Of a DNA stretch of 64,000 bases, positions 47,141 through 59,779 are shown piece after piece (the first letter of the stretch is position 1; every line of letters begins with the position of its first letter). A program made the translations under genes and the position numbers. The stretch is taken from positions 3,412 through 67,411 of the forward strand of contig JXTB01000100.1 in NCBI GenBank assembly GCA_002914805.1, in the 5' to 3' direction. The notes beneath the pieces are model-generated. The model was not told where the DNA came from. It worked only from the letters and a program-made list of their open reading frames with translations, and did no database searches. This DNA is from Parasponia andersonii (Eukaryota; Streptophyta; Magnoliopsida; Rosales; Cannabaceae).

Positions 47141-48990
47141 TTCGACTTCGATTTTCAACCTCGCACGACGATCAAAGGGCAAGCCCTCGCAGATTTCATT
47201 GCGGAATTCACATATGATGTCGATCTTCCCACAGAAGTAATTAAAAAGCCTGCTACAGATTTATCCAGATTGTGGAAGCTTTATGTCGATGGATCGTCGA
47301 ACGAGAATAGAGCTGGTGCGGGCTTAGTACTAATCAGTCCTGAAGGGAACAATATTCATTGTGCACTTCGTTTCAAATTTCTAGCAACAAATAATGAGGC
47401 AGAATATGAAGCACAGATAGCCAGGCTAAAGCTCGCACAAGAAATGAAGGTCGAAGTGATTGAGGTATACAGTGATTCTCAGCTGGTCGTTTGTCAAGTG
47501 AATGACGAATATCAAGCAAGAGGAAAGAGAATGATGGCTTATTTACAGGAGGTACAAAGATTATTCTCGACATTCACTGCCTATAATATTCAACTTCTTC
47601 CTCGCATTAAGAATACTCGGGCAGATGCCCTAGCTAAACTCGCCTCAACAAAAGATGCCGAATTACTAAAGGTGGTCCATGTAAAGTTTCTTACAAAACC
47701 TAGTATCAAAGCAGAGCCTCAAATAGCTATGACAGTTGATAAAAGATCATCGTGGGTAGATCCTATAATGAAGTATATACAAAATGGTGATCTCCCTGAA
47801 AACAAAGACGACGCAAAGCGACTTCGAATGAAAGTAGCTCGCTATGTTATCTATGAAGAGAAGCTTTATCGAAGAAGTTTTAGTGCGCCGTTATTGTTAT
47901 GTGTTGATGAAGAAAAAGCGGACTACATTATGAGGGAAATTCACGAAGGAATGTGCGGAAATTATTCCCAGGGGCAGGCACTTGCGAACAAGATTCTAAG
48001 ACAAGTGTATTTTTGGCCGACCATGAGGAAGGATACGATGGAATTTACTAGGAGGTGTAACAAATGCCAACGATTTGCAACTGCTCCTAGAATGCCATCC
48101 GTTCCTCTCACTCTAATGACCAGTCCATGGCCATTTGCAGTATGGGAAATTGATATTATCAGAACACTTCCATTGGCGCGAGGTGGGTTGAAGTATGCAG
48201 TGGTCGCAGTCGATTATTTCACCAAGTGAACAGAAGCTGAAGCTTTGAGTACTATTTCCGCAAAAAAGATGATAGATTTTGTTTACAAATCTATAATCTG
48301 CCGTTATGGTATACCAAATACCATAATTTCTGATAATAGGAAACAATTTGACTGCGACGAGTTCCGTAACTTCTGCAACAACTTAGGCATCAAGAAGAAT
48401 TTCTCTGCTATTGTTCATCCATAAGCCAATGGACAGGTCGAAGCGATAAATAAAATACTTAGACACAATATAAAGACAAAATTGGAAGAGCATAAAAGAG
48501 CTTGGCCAGAGGTACTCCCTGAAGTATTATGGGCTTATCGTACCACTCAACGAATAACTACCGAAGAGAGTCCATTCTCTTTAGCTTACGGATATGAAGC
48601 AATGGTTCCGGTTAAAATTGGTGCGAGCTCTCTACGACGATCAACCTATAAGCAAGATCGCAACAAAACACTAATGAGGATTGAGCTCGATCTTTAAAAG
48701 AAAGGCGCGAGCAGTCTCAGCTTCAAATCACATCATATCAACAACGCACTGCTCAATATTATAACTCTAAAGTCAGACGAAGAGGATTTGAAGTTGGTGA
48801 CCTTGTTCTTCGGCAAGTCCTACCTAATAATAAAGAGCATGGTGCTGGAGTATTTGGACCCTCTTGGAAAGGACTGTATGTTATTGATGCCATTATTCGA
48901 CCTGGGACATATAAATTAGCTCGCACTAGTGGACAAAATATCGAGCATACCTGGAATGCATAACAACTTCGTCGCTATTATCAGTAAATT
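47141..48990 (+). pseudogene. Tat element 2 archaeal-type RNase H and integrase (fossil)
   Basis: The long open part at 47270-48229 starts WKLYVDGSSNENRAGAGLVL, the archaeal-type RNase H, with NNEAEYEAQIARLKLA and YSDSQLVV as catalytic blocks and NTRADALAKLAS at its end. Integrase follows: the finger HEGMCGNYSQG to CNKCQRFA, the core entry PWPFAVWEIDIIRTLP, a later NGQVEAINK block and WAYRTTQRITTEESPFSL. The C-terminal part contains VRRRGFEVGDLVLRQV. A few interruptions. Confidence 0.87.
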
Positions 48991-49750
48991 TTCATGTATA
49001 TCTTCATGTTTTCGTCATTCATCAATAAAGATCTGCTTATTCATCATTCATTGTTCGTCATTCGTTGATCGTCATTCGTTGGTCGTCATTCGTCATCATC
49101 AATAAAGGTGTCTCCTCATCGATCATTCGATTTGATACTTTTTATAGTTTTATGGTAGTCTTCAAACACCATAAGACTCAGGGGGCAGTGGGATCAGAAT
49201 ATTATCTCCTACTTACTTCCTAAGAGACTACGCGAAACGTCCATTTAGAGGGGTCAGAATTTTAGATCGTCAAAATATCTAAAATTCCTTAAAATCTTAG
49301 GATTTTCTCCTCGCTTCATGCCTTAGCATGTTGTATTACATAATTTCCCTCCTCGAACAACAAAGTAACTAAGCAAAATATTCATTGTTCGATGTGATAT
49401 ATTGCTATATTTACATTTTTCCATGGAACTTTTGAAAAACAGTATTGAGTTTGCATCACTCATACTTGCTGTTTCCTTAAGCGACCTAACCTATCCTAAC
49501 ACAACCATTTTAAGTGTGTTGGATTCAAATCGCAATAGCGTACCGATCAGTCACTTAGTGATTGACTACTTGGTTAAATTAATTATCTTCTATACTACGA
49601 CTTAGTGTATTGATTATTTTGCAGGAATAAACGTCTAATAAAGAAAGCATTCATTCATTGATAAAAACTCGCACCTATATGCAAGCAAAGAAATATAAAA
49701 AAGAGGGGACCAAGCCCGTATTGTTCTGAAGTTTAAAAAAAAATAAAAGA
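48991..49750. other. Tat element 2 post-pol spacer with TCGTCATTCGT repeats
   Basis: Between 49007 and 49120 the word TCGTCATTCGTTG or TCATCATTCATTG recurs about seven times in tandem. Further on, ACTCAGGGGGCAGTGGGATC at about 49174 resembles an extra polypurine stretch. No sense gene. Confidence 0.6.
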
Positions 49751-49756
49751 ACTTTA

Positions 49757-51891
49757 TTATTATGCAGACGTGCTCGCTCCACCATCTCCAGTTTTGGTAG
49801 CTTCATCTTCCCTCCAACTATGGACAAGCTCGACCACGTCTTCGCTAAGGATGGAAAAATCGAAGTCCGGATACTCGCAGAAGATGTTGTATATGATGGT
49901 CGACGAGGCGATGTCACTGGCTTTGTCTTCGAGCTCCTTGACTTCAGTAGCCTTGAACTCTTCAACAGCCTTGTGAGCCGCCTCTGTTGCCATCTCCTTC
50001 ATGCAATCCGGATGCTCAGAGATAGTCTTTTCAAGCTCTTTAATTTTTTCCTTGAGCTTCTCCTTTTCGAACTTCTCCTTGGCCAGACCTTCGAGCAACT
50101 GCTGCCTCTCTAAATCGAAGGCTTTTTTCTCCTCCTCGCGAGCCTTCTCCGAATCCTCAAATACTTGGGTTATCTCGTCGACTTTTTCGGCCTTCTCCAA
50201 ATACTCAAGGACTGGGTCATGTATCAGGACAGCAACTGCAGCAGTCTGAAAATATAACACATCAATACCAGAAAAATACATTGAAAAGAGAAAAAGAAAG
50301 ATGCTTACATTTGCCAACATCCTCATCGCAGAACCAAAGGCAACCTTGGCAGATCGTCGCTTCATCCTCTCCCAGCCCTCTTCGAAAGTGAAGCGATCAA
50401 TGAAGGCTGTGCTCATACCAGCCTTCTATGGTAATTGATTAAGGAGTGCGAAGAGCTCCTCGTCGTTATCAATCTAGTTCGGTTCCGAAGAAGTGGCAGT
50501 CTCCTTGGATAGTTCAGGATGGCTCATAGTTTGAGGCTGTGGAGGAGGCGAGCTTGTTGAGATATCCTCGAAGGCGACTTTTCGTTTCTTGGAAGTGTCG
50601 ACCTTCTCTTTCCCTTTTGACGTCGATGGACGTGTGCTCTCTGGCGTCTTGGACTTTAACATGGACCCTAGAGTGGAAGGCGGTGCTCACAGCTGCTACC
50701 AATAACCATTTCTGTACAGATGTGAGTCAGCAAGTGAGGTGACATAATACGATGATTATAAAAAATATATATAATTACCTTCTTGGTGTTGAGAAGCTGG
50801 TAGTGATGCGGTTTCTGGAGATAATGGTTCTGAGGTTGTATAAGTGGCAGGTGCTTTTTGTTTCCTAGGTTTGGAAGATGAGGCACTCTTTTCTGTCTGC
50901 TTCCTCGGCTTCTTCTTCGAGCTCGAGGGTCTGGTCAAACGGACAGTAGGATCAGGGAATGCGGCTCCCCTTAGAAGCAAACCGCAAGCGACTAAGTTCT
51001 TAGAAGTCCCAAGCTTCTTCCAATCAAATTCCTCAATCGGAAGGTCATTGATTCTGTACACCTTTGCGAGCTGTTCTCTAGAAAGTCCAGGCCATTCCCT
51101 GTTGTCTGCGATGACATATGAGTGCGATCAGAATAAATATGATTATACAAAAAAGGCGATAAATTGAAAGCTACCTACCAGGATTCTGAAAGAAGCCGTT
51201 ATCCGCATAGTCAAAGTGGAAAAATAGATTTTTCCATTTTCTCATGTTGTTGCGAACCCCGTAGATAGTTTTTATTGCTTAGTTCGACCACTTGCTCGTA
51301 TAAAAGAAGCCGAAGTCTGATGGGTTTGATTTCACTTAGTAAAACCAAGCGAACTCTTCAAGAGTGGGGGTTTCTAAGCCGGTATAGTATGTACAGACCT
51401 ACCATGTATCTATAAGTGTTTGGAGTTAGTTGAAAAGGAACGACTCTATAATAGTCGACAATGGATTTTATGTAAGGATGAAGTAGAAGGTGGACCCCGT
51501 ATTTGAGAACTGATTCAGAGAATAAAGCAATTCTACGAGGTGGTGTATGTGGTCGATTAAACTCTATGGGAAGGCGAAGAGGGATGGCGATCTTGTAGTT
51601 ACATATGATCTTGCTAAGCCTGTTCATGGTGCAGCTTGTCCTTATATTGATACATGACCAGTCTCCCTCTATATATTGGTAACCCGTTGTGAATGCAGAG
51701 GCATCTCTGATATGCCGGGGCCATTGGTCTTGAGGAAGGTCGCCTATGCAAGGACTACTTTGCCTGACCCTAGTTATCTCAACTTCGGGTTCTGGCTCAA
51801 GGTAATCTTCGAAGTTTATGGAGCTAACACTGGTATTGGAAGATTCTCCTGAGAATGCATTCTCTTTCTTAAAATCCTCACTACTAGACAT
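49757..51891 (-). pseudogene. Antisense gene block of Tat element 2: Transposase_28-like domain, basic linker, coiled coil
   Basis: Minus-strand open pieces at 51358-51891, 50756-51061, 50474-50662 and 49760-50416. The first contains SVLKYGVHLLLHPYIKSIVD and VVPFQLTPNTYRYMVGLYIL, which fit PF04195 ('putative gypsy type transposon': L..G..FPLHPF....L....V.P.QL.PN.WR...GF). The middle pieces are rich in Lys, Ser and Pro. The last is a long Glu/Lys heptad stretch (DLERQQLLEGLAKEKFEKEK) ending in an acidic, Ser/Thr tail. The gaps between pieces have intron-like GT and AG ends, for example around 50250-50310. Antisense genes of this sort are known in Tat relatives; their role is unknown. Few breaks are visible. 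Confidence 0.75.
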
Positions 51892-52904
51892 CTAAAAAGA
51901 AATATGGATGGATTTAGTCCTATGCGAGCATCAGGGATCTTAGCTATATGCGAGCAGTTTTGGGGTCTCATCCTAGGATTGCATCAACAAGCTACTCATC
52001 GAATTTTTTCTAATCGATCTACGGATTCATAAAAATCATTCAAGTAGTTTGTTAAAAAAGAAATAAAAAACTCTTTCACGAGTTCATCTCTGTCAGTCAT
52101 CTAAAAAAAGAGTCTATAAACCAATGAAGGGGATCTAAAAATTTCCATTTTACAGTCCATCCAAATACGAGATGGGTTTATGTTCAGAATATTTAGGCTC
52201 TACGGTTTGTTCCTATTTTCTATTCTAGGATCTATAAATAAGAGTTCTGGAAAAATCGAAGAACAAGAGAGAGAGGATATATACTAACATTTCTTCGAAG
52301 ACAGAGGGACCAAGATGACGTTTGAAGGATTGTGATGAAAACTTCGTCGGAGAAGATGACAAAGTTGTGCGAGCTGAGAAACAGAACGATGCCAGAAGGA
52401 TTGCTATGTGAATACTTCGGGTTTTGAGAGAAATAACAGATGATAGGTTTTTCAAAGAGGAGGCAGATTAGTTTTCGATATATATGCCTCGAGCGTCGTC
52501 AAATCACAGCCGTAGATCAAGGTATTTAATTTTCAGATCCAAGGGCCGAAGTTCAGCGCGAGATTTGATTTTTTCGAAATTAAATCGGTATCTTTTCGAA
52601 ATTTGAAACGATTCGATTTAAGACGACAGATGGCATTATCGCTATCATTATGTCTGTTTAAAAGGGAAAAAGAAGGGAAAAGTCTCCTCGAGTTTTGCTA
52701 TTCTTCTTAGAAAAGGTGACACGTGGTTTCATCTATCAGAAAAATATGCGCGTGAACTTAAAAAAGGTGAGATTTGAGATCTGCCGACTCTTCGACTCTT
52801 TAAAGGTCTCAAGTCTAGGTCATGACGTCGTATTTTTTAAGCTCGCACTTATAGTAGAAGGAAGCTCCATTTGTCCTAAAGAACTAATGGAGCTGGGGGG
52901 CAAT
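51892..52904. other. Tat element 2 region between antisense gene and 3' LTR
   Basis: Should contain the promoter of the antisense block. No further gene is supported. The polypurine tract is at about 52889-52904. Confidence 0.5.
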
Positions 52905-53623
52905 TGTTGTGCGGTCTAAAATCCTATATATTGGTCAATACCATGAAGGGAAAAGTTGACCAAGTGAGTGTCAGATCGCATGAGTAAGTTAGTGCAACCT
53001 CTTCCGAAAGAGTTACATGCGACCTCCACCGCATAAGTTAGTACGATCTCTACCGAAAGAGATACGTGCGACCTCCACCGCATAAGTTGGTGCGACCCCC
53101 TCCGAACAAGTTTAGTGCGACCTCCTCCGAACGAGTTAAGTGCGACCAGAATGAAAAGGAAACTCTGCTAAGCTTCGTCAAACGGGTAACCTACAAAGAA
53201 AGGAAAACAAAAGTTTCTCTTTAAAGAACGACCAGTCATCTCATTTAAGTGATTACCCAGACATATTGTTACGCAAATTGTATTGTCCGATTATACAATT
53301 ACTCATTCTCACAATTGGGAAACATTGAGCTATCCTCACCTATATAAAGGGAGTTCAATGTTTCGATTGGGGATCTTTTGGGGAATTTTTGGGAGAACTT
53401 ATTAAACTCTTGCTTCTTCTTTCTTGACAATACATTGTAATTTTGAGCTCTTGTAATTCTCCAGAAAATAGTAAAAAACAGTGGACGTAGGCTCATCTTT
53501 TTTGGGACCGAACCACTATAAAATTCTTGTCTCTTTGTTTGCTTTAGTTAATTAACTATTTTCACACACAAGCCACATTTTGTAATTTTCCTAAATTCAT
53601 TGTTGACAAAACTTCCGTCAACA
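52905..53623 (+). repeat. 3' LTR of Tat element 2
   Basis: 719 bp starting TGTTGTGCGG directly after the polypurine tract and ending CCGTCAACA, so the 5-bp ends TGTTG and CAACA are perfect inverted repeats. CTATATAAAGGG at about 53340-53351 is a good TATA box. The partner LTR is outside the window, so no age can be given. Confidence 0.82.
52985..53150. repeat. 25-bp minisatellite in the Tat element 2 LTR
   Basis: Six units of 24-26 bp of the form GTGCGACCTCCTCCGAACGA plus GTTA, with variants CCGCATAAGTT and CCGAAAGAGTT. Alternating variant types suggest a higher-order pair of units. Confidence 0.85.
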
Positions 53624-54488
53624 TCAACTAACCTCGCAAATATAGAAAGTTATATAATTTATTAGATGAAAATGTGACTTAAGAAAGTAAAATATAATTA
53701 AAGAGGCAAAAAAATAATTTTTCATGGACACCGTAATTGATATTCCACATGGGTGTATGTGAAAACAAATTACTAAAGAATTGGGCTTATCACGTACTAT
53801 TTATCCAATTTAGGAGTGCAATATTGTTTGTGTACTGGTACTAACTTGAACCTACTTGAATTATTATTAATTGGAACTGGGCTTAATTATTGGATCTTGT
53901 ATGACACAGGTCTATTATTTTCATATGAAGATAAACTAAATTGCCTAAAAATTGGGTTAACCAAATATAATGTACGTGCAGTGCTGTTAAATATCCCTGC
54001 ATGCCTCTACACGCGTCATACAAACTACTTTTGGGGCAATCACCAAGAAAAATATGGCTCTCTCAGTAGAAAGAATATTACATGAAAGAGGATGAGAGTA
54101 AATAAGAAAGTTAGCAAAAGAGAAAATCCAGAAAAAGAACGTCTTTGTCCTCTTAATTTTTGCCAAGCTAAGGAAATTTAAGAGAAGATGAAATTAAATT
54201 ATCAAGAAGAAATTTCATACTTAATTGCTTAAAGATTGAAAATTTGTTTGTGTTCTTCAGCTCAAATTTTATCCTTTATAGTTTTGTGTATCAAATTGTT
54301 ACATTATATGATTTTAATCTTGTCATAGCTCAGTATTTTGTAAAATATTTTTATGATCAAAAAGAAGTTTTTAAAACTAAATTATTTTGAGCTTGAATTC
54401 ATCAAAATTGTTATAAAACATTGTTTAAGTCTAAAATAATGTTTTTTCACTTCCTAATGAGCACTTCGATTTACTAGATTATGGCGCT
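53624..54488. other. AT-rich spacer, no gene supported
   Basis: One open frame at 53816-54085 (+), 89 codons, has no recognised similarity and reads like chance. Nothing else found. Confidence 0.4.
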
Positions 54489-54510
54489 TATATATATATA
54501 TATATATATA

Positions 54511-54668
54511 GGGGATCATATATAATCCTTTTGATAGAAGTTTTGTTCGTGATTTAGCCAATATATGATACATTTACTAGTACTATATTGGACAAAATAT
54601 GATCTGTGTTGGCAAAATCATAAATAGGATTGGTCACGGACTACATATGTGGTCATAAGTACATAAAC
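54511..54668. mobile_element. Candidate MITE between TA tracts
   Basis: About 158 bp between TA repeats at 54489-54510 and 54669-54718. Imperfect inverted arms are visible (AATCCTTTTGAT / CGTGATTTAGCCAATATATGAT on the left against AATCCTATTTATGATTTTGCCAA on the reverse of the right). Its setting is the same as that of 17495-17735, although the sequence differs. Confidence 0.45.
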
Positions 54669-54682
54669 ATATATATATATAT

Positions 54683-54718
<36 letters not shown>

Positions 54719-54721
<3 letters not shown>

Positions 54722-55273
54722 AAAAGATTGAAACTTGAACCTAAAGGTTAGTCTCATACCTTCAGCGATAAAACCTATGCTTAACAAGGTTTGTCTATTC
54801 ACCACAAGAGTCCCTTAGCACCCTCGGCATTTCTACTTTTGTTTTTTAAAGTAAGAATTAATTGTTTCATGATATAAAGTATATAAGATTGGTTTACTTA
54901 ATAAAATTACTAAGTAAATATCATATTTTTTTGTTAGGAAATTCTCTTTGGAATCGAGCTTTTAAAGCAATTGTAATTTGTTATGCATATTATTATAATG
55001 GAGTAGATTTAGGGAGGACCAATATATAGCTAAATAATTCTAGCTCTTTGAAGAAACTTTATAAGGGAATCCTAGAAAATTAGGTGAAATTTTTTAGCAG
55101 TTCGAAAACTAAATGTGTTCATTCGTAAATTTTAGGACTAAAATGTGATCTTTGCAATTATTTAAGGACTGAGAGAATAATTATTCCAATTTTTTTTTAT
55201 AAACTCAAAATTTATTAATTTATATGAAAATCTTTTCCTTTAAAAAAATAAACATTAATAAACATAATATCAT

Positions 55274-55312
<39 letters not shown>

Positions 55313-55445
55313 AATTACCTGGAATTTCAAATACGATGAAATTGATCAAGATGAAAGAAAAGAAATAAAACATGTAGCATTTGGCCATTTTTAGTTAGTA
55401 TGTATTAATTAAATCAATCTAGCGTAGCATTCGTTTCATTCATTG

Positions 55446-55490
<45 letters not shown>

Positions 55491-55674
55491 GTAAAAAGAT
55501 ACGTTAAATTGAACTTTTAGTTTTTAGGAAAAGTTAAATTTAAAAAGTATTCTTAACTTGCTAGTCACTTGAAAGAAACATAATTTGTTATTTTATTAAA
55601 CACGTAGTTTCGTACTTCTTTCTATATTTATAAATATAATTATATAATCATGTATATTTGTTTGGGATTTAAGA
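54719..55674. repeat. AT-rich stretch with long TA microsatellites
   Basis: TA tracts at about 55279-55309 and 55448-55490. At 54730-54830 there is a non-AT stretch (CTCATACCTTCAGCGATAAA, then GAGTCCCTTAGCACCCTCGG) that looks like a retroelement remnant, but I cannot name it. No gene. Confidence 0.5.
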
Positions 55675-56060
55675 CCTCGAAGCATTAATTTCTCATTATA
55701 AATTGACGAGAATACTAACTAGTTAAAGATATTATATTTTAAATGTCACTTTATATTCTTTCAACATTCTTGGACTAACAAAATCTAAGATCTTAGTATT
55801 CATTTTATGAATAGTTGATAATTTATTTATGATTATTGTGAATAAAATTATTTATAACATCATTACATGATACAGTAACTTAAAAAGTAAATATGTATTT
55901 AAAAGATATTAAGATAATTTCATCTATTTAATTACGACACTGTACAGAGATTTTATGTGTGGTATGTAATATGCTAGATGAATCATTTTATTGAAAGCTA
56001 GTTAATTAAACTTTTTTAAAAAGTATGGCACTTAATCAAAAAGTACAATAATATCAATTT
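55675..56060 (+). repeat. Partial LTR of Copia family 'C' (middle portion)
   Basis: Parallels 44070-44450: TATAAATTGACGAG, AATCTAAGATCTTAGTATTC, GTTGATAATTTATTTATG, AATTACGACACTGTACAGAG and GGCACTTAATC. Only the middle third of the LTR remains. Confidence 0.65.
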
Positions 56061-56374
56061 TTCAATTTATTATTAATAAATGTCTATTTTTTTAAGTTAA
56101 TTGCTAATTAACATGTGTCCCAAATTGAGTCTTGTATTTCACATATTCTAGTTATGTCTCCTCATTGAGGAGCTATGAGGACTGGTAACGACATATGTCT
56201 CCTAGGATAAAATGGTTCATGACTATCGACATTGACCAACTTATTACTCCCAACAAACTGAGTCACACCCGAACAATATTACCAAGACAACACTAAGGAT
56301 GCTCGACCACCTAAGAACTTGACTACACTAAAAGAATAAAAACTTGAATTTGAAAGACTCACAACTTGTAATGC
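56061..56374. other. Short spacer, unassigned
   Basis: No gene. A stretch near 56150-56220 (CTCATTGAGGAGCTATGAGG) has a small inverted repeat. Confidence 0.35.
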
Positions 56375-59245
56375 CCAAGTTTCTCACATGCATAATAAGT
56401 CAATAATAAATATGTTCATATTGTATAATAGACATATCGAGTTACTAGTATCAATTTTATGGTAAATTATTCATTCCTTATTGTTAAATGCTTTTAATAT
56501 ATATTATTGTACTAATGTTTGTCGAAGTACTCCCATGTAGTGTAAAGGCTCAATATTCTCAGAAAGAAAGCTTAGTATGTGAAATGAACAAGAATATATA
56601 TTCATGAATACAATATAATGTACACATATATTAAAATCAAGTTTGTGGATAACTTGGCCAAATGGTAGTTTTTCGGTAAAATGTATTTTTCACACTTTTT
56701 GGAATCAAATTCACAGTACGTTTAACATTTCAAATCACTTTTATTTAACGTTTAGGATTTATTTCTAGTATTTTCAAAAATGTTACTTCCAGGTAAGCAC
56801 GAGGTGGCAATCACTATATTGAACTATGTTTAATTACTCTAAGCTAGTTTAGATTCAACTTAATCGCGTAATATCATCTTTGTGCATTCTATTAACGAGG
56901 CAATGATACTATATTTGCATTATTAATTGGAGTCTAATTGACTTATTTTTATGTGTAATAATTAGTTATGTGGCTAAGTTCCATCAGATTATAATAAGAT
57001 AGGCATATAGGATTATAAGTCAAAGTATGACTAAATTTCATCTTCTAAGTTAGGTTTCTCCATTTTAGTCTATACTTGAATGTATAGGAATGGTTATCAA
57101 TATGGTAAGTAAGCCAAGAGTGATTTAAAGATGGACATATGGAAAGTTAAGGTATAAAATACCGATAATACTCCTTAGAATTTAAGTTATGTCTTTTCTT
57201 AGCTATTAAGTATTGATTTTTGACCAAATCTTATCATTTCCTTCCTCTTTCTCCCCAGTCACGACTTGAATCACTCCAGCTATTATTCAGGCTTTTCTCA
57301 CTCCCTTTCGCCATATCCAAGAGTTTCCAAGTTGTAGAATTCAAATTGGAGCTCAAGAAACCAAGATAGGTCCAAACTAGTCAAGGTAATTCTACTAGTT
57401 CTTCTTCCTAGGTTTTGTTTTCTTATTTCAATCCTCCACTTGATACAACTTAAATAATGGTTCCTATAGATTCTCTTGAGTCCTAAAATCAATTTCAAAG
57501 CCTTAGAAATTAGTTTTGTGAAATTAAAAGATGAGAGCTTCAACAAAAGTTCAAACTAGTCAAGATGAGCTTTTTGTGAAATTTAGAATTAATAATTTAT
57601 TTCTTTTACTTTAGCTCTTAAATCAAAGTTTTTATTTGATGAATAAAGGTCTTATAAGCCTTTAAATATTGATAAAAACATAGAATTTAGGTGGAAGATT
57701 AAAGATAGACCTAAAACCCTAAAGTTTTTTATTTATGGATTTATGTGTTTTCATTGTTAGAATAAGTTCTCTATACTTACGATTTGATTTTATAAAATTG
57801 AAATGTATATTTTGTTGATCTCACTATGTAAATATAATTGTTTGATTACTGGTAGTAATAATAGAAAAGTATAAAAGTAGTTTCAAACTTTGTCTAAATT
57901 GAAAGGAATTCTAGTCTACCTAGGATGTTCTAAATGATTCTTTTTGAGGTGTATATGTGAGAATTAGATTATAAAATACTATTGTAGGTTTAAAACCATG
58001 ATTTTAATCATATGAGAATGTCCTAAAAATATTTTTGAACCAAATAGTACTATTTAGAAGCAAATGGCCTAGGTATTATGAAAGTATGTGCTATTTTGGA
58101 TCATTTTCATACTAAAGAACTAGTATTCATGCTTTGACGATTTTAATTAGTTTTCAATACTAGTCATTGGCTATTATATACCTCATATCACTTGTACACT
58201 TCCGAGTCATATTGTGATTTAGTTTCCTCATTTTATGAAAGTTATAAAAAAAAAATCTTGTAGTCGTTTTCTTTACGGATTTTACATTGTAGTGATCATT
58301 CTAGTAATAAAATTGATATCAGATCTTCCATACACCTTGTTACTGAGGATACTAACCCTTTTCACTATTTTTTCTGTTGGACACAAGGTAAGTAAAGATT
58401 TATTTTAACTGCCTCACAAGGACACTAGTAAATTCCAGATGTTTTCCTACATGATTGTGTATAATATATTAATTATATGTTATTCCTATAGTTGTTATAA
58501 GTTCATAAAAGACATAAGCATGACATGATCATTTAAGCATGATTTTTAAATAAGTGAAGTTTTCCATGCATTAGATTTAAAATAGTACCATTGTATTGAT
58601 TTTACGAGATATATTTTAGGTACATTGTTTAGTCTGTCTCTATTGGATACGTATAGTTTGTACATGCATCCTTCCTGTATGAGTGGGTACGACTTACCGA
58701 TTGTCGGAATTGAACATTGTATTATAAGTTATGTGAGATGCATTACCTAGTCGGTTTGCATTGGGTAGGTATGGTTCGCATTGGCCATGTGTTTCCTTCC
58801 CGCATAGATGAGTATAGCCTACCGACTACTGCGGCTTTATAGTATACTCAATGGCCCTATAAAGAAACATATTCTAAAAAAAATGCATCAAAATAAAAAG
58901 TTATAAAAAAAAGAGTGTAATAGGAATTTCAATGAAGTGTATACATGAAACATATTTATGAGCATGCATAATCTTTACTTACTGAGTATTAGCACATTTA
59001 GTTCCTGTGATGCAGGTGAGAAGATATATGATGTATAGAGTTGTTGGTTGGCTAGCACACATTTTTGTCACCATGATCATATAAATGTAAACGAGTTTAA
59101 CTTATGGGCGATGTTTTTTTTTGTATTTTGATATTTTGATGTGTTGAAAATATTACTGCTGATAGCAAGATAAATTGATAAGGACCTTTTGGTTATATAT
59201 TTTATAAAGACACTTTCAGAAAGTAATGCTACTCGGCTTTTTTTG
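56375..59245 (+). repeat. Probable Gypsy (chromovirus-type) LTR or LTR-like remnant
   Basis: Starts TGTAATGCCCAAGTTTCTC after CACAACT, a common start for chromovirus LTRs. From 58611 to 58850 a unit of about 120 bp occurs twice (ACATTGTTTAGTCTGTCTCT to CTTACCGATTG, then GCATTACCTAGTCGGTTTGC to CCTACCGACTAC), as in long plant Gypsy LTRs. GCAGGTGAGAAGATATATGA at 59013 also fits. The 3' edge is not certain. I saw no coding part. Confidence 0.5.
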
Positions 59246-59366
59246 TTTTAGAGTTTGAAAAGTTTAAATTGGCCCACTTTTTTTGCAAAAACAAAAGTTA
59301 TGGTTCATAAATGAATAATATTTCCTAGTTTGATCTATATAGTCGTATAGTTAAGTTATACAATTA

Positions 59367-59480
59367 CTAACTAACTTGTGCCCAACCGCTACAGAGAAAA
59401 ACTTGAGAGAGAAAGAGAGAGAAAAACTAACTCCTGCCCAACCGCCATAGAGGAAAACTTGAGAGAGAAAACTGAATATG
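59367..59480. repeat. Short tandem duplication, about 62 bp
   Basis: ACTAACTTGTGCCCAACCGC.. and ACTAACTCCTGCCCAACCGC.. each run into AAAACTTGAGAGAGAAA. The two units are about 90% alike. Confidence 0.8.
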
Positions 59481-59779
59481 TTTTGGTGTATTAAAAAGTG
59501 AAGAGGAGAATTCTTTTTACAGGATCCAAAGAGAAACCTGCCATAAATCCTCTCCATAAAGTCAAAAAAAATATTTTGGCAGTTTTTTAAATAAAAGCAA
59601 AATGTTTTTTTTTACTATTACAGAAGGTTAATGCCTTTTAAAGTAGGATGTTATACGTTACCAATTAAGGATCATTCAATTATGGAGTTACAAACCTGTT
59701 ATAGAATCTTCTTTGGACTTTAGAGATAGGGATAAAAAAATTCAGGTAACAAAAAAAGGCCCAATACAGAATGAGTTTT

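Larger units (their letters stand above)
47118..53623 (+). mobile_element. Ty3/Gypsy Tat element 2, 5'-truncated, with antisense gene block
   Basis: Fossil but better kept than Tat element 1. It enters in the archaeal-type RNase H, continues through integrase to about 48990, then has the long Tat 3' region with an antisense gene block, a polypurine tract (GGAGCTGGGGGGCAAT) and a 3' LTR at 52905-53623. The 5' LTR, gag, protease and reverse transcriptase are absent from the window. Only a few interruptions are visible in the pol part, so it is younger than Tat element 1, although clearly not complete. Confidence 0.88.

Noticed and set aside
49770-51167. Plus-strand Ser/Leu-rich frames
   Set aside because: Mirror images of the minus-strand antisense block of Tat element 2, whose domains are recognisable on the minus strand.
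46494-56060. Idea that the LTR pieces at 46494-47117 and 55675-56060 are two halves of one LTR split by Tat element 2
   Set aside because: Their contents overlap by roughly 75 bp, far more than a target duplication, so they are more likely separate copies.
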